DNA of 48,001 nucleotides from positions 1 through 48,001 of the forward strand of contig JAGVGT010000025.1 in NCBI GenBank assembly GCA_020056965.1, read 5' to 3'. The translations under genes were made by a program, and so were the position numbers. Shown here piece by piece: positions 18,226-25,667 of this stretch (the first letter of the stretch is position 1; each line of letters starts with the position of its first letter). The notes under the pieces are model-generated. The model was not told the origin of the DNA. It made no database searches and saw nothing but the letters and a program-made list of their open reading frames with translations. The DNA comes from Deltaproteobacteria bacterium. Its GTDB lineage: Bacteria; Desulfobacterota; Desulfobulbia; Desulfobulbales; JAGXFP01.

Positions 18226-21200
18226 TCAGGTATCTTCAATGGCGGCACCGTCCAGCGCCCGCCGCACCGCCTTGGCCAGCTCGCCTCTTTCGACCGGCTT
18301 CTGCAGGAACTCCCTGATCCCCAGCTCTTTGGCCTTTTTCGCGTCAATCAGATCGCTAAAGCCGGTGCAAAGGATAATCGGCAGACCCGGCCGGACCCGC
18401 AGAATCTCCCGGGCCAGCTCATTGCCGTTCAGCTTGGGCATGGTCATATCGGTAAGGATCAGGTCAAAACCTGCCGGCTGGTCGCGGAAGGCAAGGAGGG
18501 CCTGCTCACCATCGGCGCATACCGTCACCCGGTAGCCCAGGCCCGTAAGAATTTTACGCTCCAGGTCGGTGATGATCTCCTCGTCATCCACCACCATGAT
18601 CGACTCATTGCCGCCCGGCAGGGCTTCGCTCTCCTCCTCCACCGCGCCGCTGATCTCAGCCGCGATCAGCGGCAGATAAACCTTGAAGGTGGTGCCCCGG
18701 CCCGGTTCGCTGGAGACGCTAACCCCTCCTCCCAGGCCGACGACGATGCCGTGCACCAGAGACAACCCCAGGCCGGTACCCTCGCCCTTGCCTTTGGTCG
18801 TGAAGTACGGCTCGAAGATTCGCTCCCGCACCGCCCGGCTCATGCCGCTACCGGTGTCGGCGACCTCCAGGCACAGGTGCGGGCAGGGGTGCAGGTTGCC
18901 GGTCAATTTCGTCGCCTCCGCCGGTACAGCCACACTCTTCAGGGAGACCGCCAGTACCCCGCCGCTTTCGCGCATGGCCTGATAACCGTTGGTGCAGAGG
19001 TTCATCACCACCTGGTGAATCTGGCCCGGGTCGGCCAGCACCGCCCCGCAGTTGACGTCGATGTCCTCCCGGATCTCGATGCTGGCCGGAATGGAAGCTC
19101 GCAGCAGCTTGAGCGCCTCCTTGACGACAAACTGAATCAACAGGGGTCTCAGCTCTTGCTCCGAACGCCGGCTGAAGGTCAGAATCTGTTTGACCAGGTC
19201 CCTGGCCCGCTTCCCGGCCGCGACCACATGGGCCTGGTCCTCGCGCAGCTGGCTACCCTCCGGCAACTGCTCCATGACGATCTCGCCGAAGCCGAGAATG
19301 GCGGTCAGGATGTTGTTGAAGTCGTGGGCGATGCCGCCGGCCAGGGTGCCGATGGCCTCCATCTTCTGGGACTGGCGCAGCTGCCCCTCCAGTACGGATT
19401 TCTCGGTGATATCGTTGATGACCTCGATCACGGAGACGACCTGGCCGGATTCGTCCTTCATCGGGTAGGTCTTGACCTCGACCTGGCGCGGCCGGCCGTG
19501 GACATCGGTGTGGATGTGCAGCGTGACCGACGGTTCCCCGGTCGCAAAGGTGTGTTTGCAGCCGCAGACGTACTCGGTTGAACGGCACGGCTCGGTCGCC
19601 TGATGGGATATTTCGTAACAGTGTCTGCCGATTACATTTGCCAGCGCTTCGCCGATCTGTTCGCAGTAAGCCCGGTTGGCGGTAAGAATTCGATACTCAC
19701 GGTCAACCACCACAAACGCCTCATCGACGCTGGCGAGAATGTCCTTGATGAACGCCTCGGAACTCTTCAACGCCGCCTCCGCCGTGGTCTGCTGAACAAC
19801 CATGGCGACGGTGCTGCTGAGTCCTTCCAGCATGGAATCCTCATCGGCGGAGATGGGATGTTTGGCAAACAGGGCCATGACCCCGATCGTCTGACCGTCC
19901 GGAACCCTGAGCTGGTAGCCCGCAAACGACACCAGTCCCAGTTCGCCGGCCCATTCGTGGTTGTGAACATGCGGATCATTGACCACGTCGTTGGTAAGGA
20001 GTTTGGGCTCCTCACCCGCGGCGATTTGGCCGATCTTGTAGCAGCCGAAGGGCACCCGGCGATGGACTTTGCCATCGGTGTGGGTGTAACGGCCCGAACT
20101 TGCCAGCAGATGCAGACAGCGAGCAGGGTCGCGACATAAATGCGGTTCGGCCCGCCCCCCGGCATGGATGCAGTGTTCGCAGAGATCACCGGGCCGGATC
20201 AGCCAGATCCGGCAGAAGTCGGCGTCGAAGAAACGGACGATGGCGTCGGTAATGCTCTTCAGCTTCTGCTCTTGGGTGGCCGGCACCAGCAGAGAGCGTT
20301 GCAACAGGTTGATCCCTTCCTTCCGCCGGAGCAAGGTCTCGCGTTCCTGCGCCGCCTTTTTCTGCTCGGTCACATCCACCAGAGAAAAGGCCAGAAATTC
20401 CACTTGCCCCTGATTGTCCAGGATGGGCATCAGAGTCCAGTCCCAGTAGGTGGTTCCCCTCTCGGGATGATCCGGGTAAATAAAAGGTCGGGCAAAGGTC
20501 TGAAAGGCCTTGCCGGTCCTGACCACCTCGGCAAATATCACCTCGGCGTCCGAAGGGTAAAACTCAAAATGGTTATGCCCAGGGAATTCGGATACTGCTC
20601 TTTTCCCGGCGGACGCGTAAGCCTGATTGACCCGGATAAAATTGAAGTCGCGGTCCAGGAAGGCCAGCGGGGTTATCGAATTATCAAAAAATGTTTCAAA
20701 CTGCTTGGCCTGAATATCAATAGCTTCTTCCAAGCGTTTTTGTTCGGTAATGTCGCGGGCCGTGGCATAGGTGGTTCCTTCCTCTTTTTTGTGGATTGCC
20801 CGCCACGACAGCCACCGCAAGGAACCATCCTTGCGGACATAACGGTTTTCAAAGTTGAGCGTAAAGCCTCTCCGCAACTGACTCGCCATTTCCTCAAGGG
20901 TTGCCTGTTTGTCATCGGGATGGACAAATTCGAGAAATGGCTTGGCCGCCAGCTCAGCCTCGGTATAGCCGAGGGTCTCAGTGAAAGCTGGGTTGGTCTT
21001 GATGAAGGTCCCACTGGAATCGGCGATGCACATCAGATCGGCCGAGGTCTGGAAGAATTTGAAATACTGCTCCCTTTCAGATTCCAGCTTTGCCCGCTCA
21101 ATGGCGTGTCTTATGGCCCGTGACAGCAAGTTGTGGTCAACCTGGCCCTTGATCAGATAATCCTGGGCGCCTTCCATAACCGCCCGGGCCCCAATCTCCT

Positions 21201-21498
21201 CATCCGCAAGTCCGGTCAGCACGATCACCGGCGCTTTCGGGCCGATTTCGTTCAATTTGCCGAGCGACCCCAACCCCTGACTGTCCGGCAACCCGAGGTC
21301 CAGCAAAATCACGTCGAAATTTGCCGTTATCAGCCGGGCGATTCCAGCCGCCAAACGTTGTACGCATTCCAGCTCGAACTGAACGTTGGCCCTGAGCAGC
21401 ATCGCCTCAATGAGGTCGGCATCGCCGGGATTGTCCTCAATCAGAAGGATTCTAATGATTTTGGAGTTTGGATTGGGAATTTTGGAATTAGAGTCCAT
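18226..21498 (-). CDS. Hybrid kinase (REC-2xPAS-Cys-rich GAF-PAS-HisKA-HATPase-REC)
   Basis: 1090 residues, cytoplasmic. An N-terminal receiver (phospho-Asp ~67) is followed by PAS1 (~145-255) and PAS2 (~262-385). A GAF-like domain (~400-575) carries an unusual Cys/His set at C440, C443, C455, C461 and C486. PAS3 (~580-700) has C627, C638, C645 and C647. The acceptor His is at 725 (GGIAHDFNN), then the ATPase domain and a complete C-terminal receiver. The clustered Cys suggest metal, Fe-S or redox sensing; this is an inference. The ATG at 21498, its AAGGAA ribosome site and the first ~14 residues (which repeat an N-S-K-I-P-N-P pattern) lie in a copy of the intergenic CCAAAATCC repeat, and no other start precedes the receiver fold. 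Confidence 0.9.
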   Translation of the reverse strand: MDSNSKIPNPNSKIIRILLIEDNPGDADLIEAMLLRANVQFELECVQRLAAGIARLITANFDVILLDLGLPDSQGLGSLGKLNEIGPKAPVIVLTGLADEEIGARAVMEGAQDYLIKGQVDHNLLSRAIRHAIERAKLESEREQYFKFFQTSADLMCIADSSGTFIKTNPAFTETLGYTEAELAAKPFLEFVHPDDKQATLEEMASQLRRGFTLNFENRYVRKDGSLRWLSWRAIHKKEEGTTYATARDITEQKRLEEAIDIQAKQFETFFDNSITPLAFLDRDFNFIRVNQAYASAGKRAVSEFPGHNHFEFYPSDAEVIFAEVVRTGKAFQTFARPFIYPDHPERGTTYWDWTLMPILDNQGQVEFLAFSLVDVTEQKKAAQERETLLRRKEGINLLQRSLLVPATQEQKLKSITDAIVRFFDADFCRIWLIRPGDLCEHCIHAGGRAEPHLCRDPARCLHLLASSGRYTHTDGKVHRRVPFGCYKIGQIAAGEEPKLLTNDVVNDPHVHNHEWAGELGLVSFAGYQLRVPDGQTIGVMALFAKHPISADEDSMLEGLSSTVAMVVQQTTAEAALKSSEAFIKDILASVDEAFVVVDREYRILTANRAYCEQIGEALANVIGRHCYEISHQATEPCRSTEYVCGCKHTFATGEPSVTLHIHTDVHGRPRQVEVKTYPMKDESGQVVSVIEVINDITEKSVLEGQLRQSQKMEAIGTLAGGIAHDFNNILTAILGFGEIVMEQLPEGSQLREDQAHVVAAGKRARDLVKQILTFSRRSEQELRPLLIQFVVKEALKLLRASIPASIEIREDIDVNCGAVLADPGQIHQVVMNLCTNGYQAMRESGGVLAVSLKSVAVPAEATKLTGNLHPCPHLCLEVADTGSGMSRAVRERIFEPYFTTKGKGEGTGLGLSLVHGIVVGLGGGVSVSSEPGRGTTFKVYLPLIAAEISGAVEEESEALPGGNESIMVVDDEEIITDLERKILTGLGYRVTVCADGEQALLAFRDQPAGFDLILTDMTMPKLNGNELAREILRVRPGLPIILCTGFSDLIDAKKAKELGIREFLQKPVERGELAKAVRRALDGAAIEDT

Positions 21499-21604
21499 TA
21501 TTCAATTCCTTCGGAATTTTGATTTTGGATTTTGGATTGGGGATTTTGGAGCGTGCGCTGTTTCCGCCTTTAAATCCGAAATCCAAAATCCCCAATCCAA
21601 AATC
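21458..21604. repeat. CCAAAATCC repeat with perfect 23-bp inverted arms
   Basis: The arms at 21528-21550 and 21582-21604 are exact reverse complements over 23 bases, with a 31-base spacer. They consist of GATTTTGGATTGGGG-type words. A third copy of the same wording (21458-21490) runs into the start of the downstream kinase gene. The right arm reaches the stop codon of the receiver gene (21603-21605). On the minus-strand transcript the hairpin falls just after the receiver stop and before the next gene, so it could act as a terminator or processing site. Confidence 0.85.
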
Positions 21605-22055
21605 ATTTCGCTCCATCCGGAAGCACCACGATGCTCAGCCAGAACTCCTCGATGGACTGGACCACCCGCAAAAACTGTTTCATATCAATGGGCTTGGTGA
21701 TGTAACAGTTGGCGTGCAGATTGTAGGTTTTGAGGATGTCCTCCTCGGCGCTGGAGGTGGTAAGGATGACCACCGGAATGCGCTTCAGATCGTCGTCCTC
21801 CTTAATCTCCGCCAGGACCTGCCGCCCGTCTTTTCGCGGCAGATTCAGGTCGAGAATGATCAGGTCCGGACGCGGCGCAGCGGCGTACTTTCCCGCCTTC
21901 CGGAGAAAATCCATGGCCACCACGCCGTCCTGCGCGACATGCAGGGTATTATGCAGCTTGCCCATCCCCAACGCCTCCCGCGCCAGGTCCACATCACCGG
22001 GATTGTCCTCGACCAGCAGAATGTCGATCGGACGTATTGATGCTGTGCATTCCAT
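21603..22055 (-). CDS. Stand-alone response regulator, Rcp1-like
   Basis: 150 residues, a receiver only. It has ILLVEDNPGDVDLAREAL at the start, the phospho-Asp at 69 (LIILDLNLPRKDG), Thr in ILTTS and Lys in YITKPID. The NPGD...REAL start, the LNLPRKDG loop and the FW (~138) near the C-terminus are typical of the Rcp1 group, the small receivers that partner phytochrome-like kinases. It starts 17 bases after the 1098-residue kinase, whose SHDLQEPLR histidine box is exactly the kind that pairs with Rcp1 receivers, so the two should form one system. AAGGAG lies ten bases before the ATG. No output domain is present. Confidence 0.9.
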   Translation of the reverse strand: MECTASIRPIDILLVEDNPGDVDLAREALGMGKLHNTLHVAQDGVVAMDFLRKAGKYAAAPRPDLIILDLNLPRKDGRQVLAEIKEDDDLKRIPVVILTTSSAEEDILKTYNLHANCYITKPIDMKQFLRVVQSIEEFWLSIVVLPDGAK

Positions 22056-22072
22056 ACCGAGTTATCTCCTTG

Positions 22073-25000
22073 TTATTTTGGAATTGTAAAATAAAAAGTC
22101 GTCCCTTTCCCAAGCTCCGACTCAAACCAGATCTTCCCGCCGTGGCGCTCGACGATTTTCTTGCAGATAGCCAGACCAATGCCGCTGCCGGGGTATTCTT
22201 CCCGGGTATGGAGGCGTTGGAAAATAACGAATATTTTGTCGGCATACTGCGGATCGATGCCGATGCCATTGTCTCGTACCGCAAACAGCCATTCCTTACC
22301 CTCATCCCGGGCGGAGACATGGACCTGCGGGGGTTTCTCGCCCCGGAACTTCAGGGCGTTGCCGATCAGGTTCTGAAAGACCTGCGCCAGCTGGGAAGCG
22401 TCGGCGGACAACTCGGGAAGGTCGTCATTGGTGATGCTGGCCTTCGTCTCAGCAACCTGCATCTTCAGGTTGTTGATCGCCTCCACCAACATCAGGCGGC
22501 TATCGGTAGGCGCCAAGGGCTTCCCCCTGGTGCCGATCCGCGAAAAGGCCAGCAGATCATTGATCAGCGACTGCATGCGCATGGCGCCATCCACTGCATA
22601 ATTTATATACTTGTGGGCCTTCTCGTCGAGCTGGTCTTCGTAACGCTGAGCCAGCAGCTGAGTGTAACTGGAGACCATCCGGAGCGGCTCCTGCAGGTCA
22701 TGCGAGGCCACATAGGCAAACTGCTGCAGTTCTTCGTTGCTTCTTTTCAAATCTTCCACGTAGCGGCGCAGTTCTTCCTCGGCCTCCTTCTTCTCCACGA
22801 CTTTCCAAACGGCATCCATGAGCAGGGTGAGCTGGAGGATGTCCGACTGACTGTAGCCCGCTTCCTTGTTGGCCACGCCGACCACCGCGACAATCATGCC
22901 ATTACTGAACACCGGAATAGTCAGGTAGTTATAAAGCGGGGCATGCCCCTCTGGATAACCCTTTTTCAGAGGGTTCTCGGCCGGAAAGTCGTTCACCATG
23001 ATCGCCCGGCGCTGGCGGACCGCCTCACCCCAGATTCCGGTTTTCTCCAACTGATACACCGTCTGTTTCTCGGTGATGGCGCATTCGGTCATCACCTCCT
23101 TCGACCAGGAGTTAAGGACAAATTCCTGCTTATCTTCATGATATCGATACAGATAGCCTATTTTGCTGGCGGTAAGTTTTATCGCCTCTTCCAGGGCATA
23201 ATCAAGGAAGTCCCGCAGGGAAGCTGGCTGGGTTTGCAGGATATGGACCACACTCTGCAATCGGGAATCGCGAAGTTTGGTTTCCTCTTCGGCCCGTTTG
23301 CGCTCGGTGACATCCCGGGTCACCTTGGCAAAACCACGCAAACCACCAGCCTCGTCATAAAGGGCGGTAACGACCACATCGGCCCAGAACCGGGTCCCAT
23401 CCTTGCGTACACGCCAGCCCTCGGCCTGGTGGCGCCCGCCGGCGCTGGCTTCCTGTAAATCCAGCCGGGGCTTGCCCTGCGCGGTCTCTTCCTCTGGATA
23501 AAAACAGGCGAAATTCCGGCCAAGGATCTCCTCTTCCCGGTAGCCCTTGATCCGCTCCGCGCCAGGATTCCAGCTCAGCACCCTGCCGATGGGATCCAGC
23601 ATGATGATGGCGTAATCCTTGACACCTTCGATCAATAACCGCAGCCGCTCCTGACTTTCCCGCAGAGCCGCGGTCGCTTCATATCTGGCCTGGTAAAATT
23701 GGGTGAGCTGCCGATGCCAGACCGTATACATTGCCGCCCCGGCCCCAACCAGCAGTGTTATTACGAGAACGACGATGGTCCAGAGCTTTTCCCGCATCAC
23801 CCCGTATACCTCGGTGGTATCCATGCGGGAGACCAGAAACCACGGGGAACCGGGAACCGCCCGGACATCGGCGATTACCCGCACGCCCCGGTAGTCGATG
23901 CCATCCATAATGCCCGTCCGGCCCAGGACCGCCTGGGCCGCGGGCAGCTCCTTCAGGTCCAAAGGTTTGCGGAGATTTAGGGCCGCGTTCTTCTGAAATC
24001 TGAGCTCATTCAGGAAGAGGACATCATTGCCTTCCCGCCTGACCAGCAGGGTTTCGGCGGATTCACTCGGGGTCGGCCAGCGCTGGAGGAAGGGATAGAA
24101 ATACTGCCCGGGATCGATCAGGAGAACCAGCGTCCCCAGGGCGCGGCCGTTGTCTCCCACGTCGAAAAGGGGAATCAGCAGCGTCAGATAGATCCGGCCG
24201 TCATCCTCATGCCGGTGGAAATCCTCAAAGCTGATCTGCCTGGTGCGCAAGACCTCAGCGACATGCTCCAGCAAATGTCGCGGGGGCGTTCGCCCGGCCT
24301 CCGGCGCCGACATCCGTTCGTGGCCGTCGATATCCAGCAGAAAGACCCGCTCGTATTGATAACTTTCCTGGACATGTTGCAACCACTGCCGCAGGCCTTG
24401 GGCCGCTGCCTCATCTCCCGGCTGCTGCAGACAGCGCTTTACCAACCCGGTGAACTGGCGGTTCCGATATAAAAGCGCCGCGTCACCCAACCGCTCCTTT
24501 CGCCAACTGACAATGCCGTCCACCTTCAGATCGGCAATGGCGGTGAGCTGACGTTCCACCTGCTCACGGTGGTGCATCTCGTAGTGGCGGTAATAAAGGA
24601 ACCCCGCAATCACAATACCTGCCGAGAGGAGCACGAAAACCAGGATGAAGGAGTGCGAGGCCCGGGTTGTGAACCCGGCATACTGATTCGGCCAGGCCTG
24701 GGGCGCGGCCAGGGCCAGCAGCGCCCCACCCAGGACAATGAAGGCTAGACTGGTCAGGGCGGCCGGCGGGATGAAGGCGGTACCGTACAGCACCGGTTCA
24801 CCGTAGAAATAGGCGAGAACGAGGGTTGCCCCGGTCAAGATGATACAGCCGGCCAGCCACCAGGCCAGGGTGCCGGCCCAGCGTCGCTCAGGCGCCGAGG
24901 TCAGGGACAACAGATAAGACCAGGACGAAAGCAGAAAACAGATCGCGGTGACCGGCGACATATGCCCCACCGGGGTTTCTCCAGGCCGATTGACGATGGC

Positions 25001-25369
25001 AAAGCCGAGATGTTCCACCTCTGATTGGATGCCCCGGGAGGACAAAACAAACAGACAGAGAGCGACCAGCGCCCCGGCGCCATTGATGGATATCCCAGTC
25101 CGGTAAGCACTGCGACTGATTGAGGGTGAGGAACGGAGGTAGAGAGAGATGGCGTACAGGATAAACAGGGCGGCGGTGCTGGGCGCCACCGGAATCCGGC
25201 CGGAGCCGAGACTGGCCAGAACCGGTTGACCGAGCGACCAGCCGCCCATGGCAATGAGGCCGATCCCGGCCACGAACAATGCGCAAACCCGGACCAGTAG
25301 CCGGCCGGGGAAGTCCACACCCTGCGGGGCCGAGCGCTCATCTTTTTTTCGGTCATCCAGAGGCATCAT
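22073..25369 (-). CDS. Membrane sensor histidine kinase (7TM-Cache-like-PAS-GAF-HisKA-HATPase)
   Basis: 1098 residues. About seven hydrophobic helices occupy ~22-258. A large loop with a Cache-like character (~260-525; VFLLDIDGHERMSAP, then a second lobe ending GSPWFLVSRMD) is closed by another helix (~528-550). PAS (~570-690) and GAF (~705-860; GIWGEAVRQRRAIMVNDF) domains follow. HisKA has SHDLQEPLRMVSSY (His 890), and the ATPase domain ends with GSGIGLAICKKIVERHGG. The kinase lacks a receiver and is followed 17 bases later by the Rcp1-like receiver. The N-terminal multi-helix region may itself sense something or only anchor; I do not recognise it as a named family. The start is a double ATG with only a weak ribosome site. 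Confidence 0.9.
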   Translation of the reverse strand: MMPLDDRKKDERSAPQGVDFPGRLLVRVCALFVAGIGLIAMGGWSLGQPVLASLGSGRIPVAPSTAALFILYAISLYLRSSPSISRSAYRTGISINGAGALVALCLFVLSSRGIQSEVEHLGFAIVNRPGETPVGHMSPVTAICFLLSSWSYLLSLTSAPERRWAGTLAWWLAGCIILTGATLVLAYFYGEPVLYGTAFIPPAALTSLAFIVLGGALLALAAPQAWPNQYAGFTTRASHSFILVFVLLSAGIVIAGFLYYRHYEMHHREQVERQLTAIADLKVDGIVSWRKERLGDAALLYRNRQFTGLVKRCLQQPGDEAAAQGLRQWLQHVQESYQYERVFLLDIDGHERMSAPEAGRTPPRHLLEHVAEVLRTRQISFEDFHRHEDDGRIYLTLLIPLFDVGDNGRALGTLVLLIDPGQYFYPFLQRWPTPSESAETLLVRREGNDVLFLNELRFQKNAALNLRKPLDLKELPAAQAVLGRTGIMDGIDYRGVRVIADVRAVPGSPWFLVSRMDTTEVYGVMREKLWTIVVLVITLLVGAGAAMYTVWHRQLTQFYQARYEATAALRESQERLRLLIEGVKDYAIIMLDPIGRVLSWNPGAERIKGYREEEILGRNFACFYPEEETAQGKPRLDLQEASAGGRHQAEGWRVRKDGTRFWADVVVTALYDEAGGLRGFAKVTRDVTERKRAEEETKLRDSRLQSVVHILQTQPASLRDFLDYALEEAIKLTASKIGYLYRYHEDKQEFVLNSWSKEVMTECAITEKQTVYQLEKTGIWGEAVRQRRAIMVNDFPAENPLKKGYPEGHAPLYNYLTIPVFSNGMIVAVVGVANKEAGYSQSDILQLTLLMDAVWKVVEKKEAEEELRRYVEDLKRSNEELQQFAYVASHDLQEPLRMVSSYTQLLAQRYEDQLDEKAHKYINYAVDGAMRMQSLINDLLAFSRIGTRGKPLAPTDSRLMLVEAINNLKMQVAETKASITNDDLPELSADASQLAQVFQNLIGNALKFRGEKPPQVHVSARDEGKEWLFAVRDNGIGIDPQYADKIFVIFQRLHTREEYPGSGIGLAICKKIVERHGGKIWFESELGKGTTFYFTIPK

Positions 25370-25447
25370 GCCATTATCCCAGTCTTCAACGGTCTCTTGC
25401 CCTCGGTTGCCGGTCTGAGGGTAAATTGGTTGTTACTTTTTGCATCT

Positions 25448-25523
25448 CCCTCACCCTAACCCTCTCCCGCAGGACGAGGGGAAAATTCTCCTTCTCCCTC
25501 CGGGAGAAGGTCGGGATGAGGGG
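25448..25523. repeat. CCCTCACCCTAACCCTC-type palindrome
   Basis: The sequence 25448-25468 (CCCTCACCCTAACCCTCTCCC) and 25502-25523 are approximate reverse complements (GGGAGAAGG...GATGAGGGG). An inner CTCCCTCCGGGAG hairpin lies at ~25494-25506. This is a very common bacterial dispersed palindrome. It lies in the 298-base gap between two minus-strand kinase genes and could form a stem in the transcript after the gene at 25668. Confidence 0.65.
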
Positions 25524-25566
25524 ATTAAAAATGTCTTCGTCGTTCCATCGATACGGCTTGTTAGTA

Positions 25567-25667
25567 AAGGCCAGGCTTCATTTGAGAAGCCGAATTTTAG
25601 TCGGCACAGCCGACCCAGCCAGCTTTAGCTGTTATGCGAAGCCATCGGCTTTAGCCGGTGGAGCATT
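25567..25667. repeat. GCTTTAGC-rich small palindromes
   Basis: After a short unremarkable stretch, the gap contains related words: GCCAGGCTTCATTTGAGAAGCC (hairpin of GGCTTC/GAAGCC), GTCGGCACAGCCGAC (25601-25615, stem GTCGGC/GCCGAC) and GCCATCGGCTTTAGCCGGTGG (25640-25660, stem CGGCT/AGCCG). The last ends about 10 bases before the stop of the 1062-residue kinase and could form its terminator on the minus strand. Confidence 0.5.
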
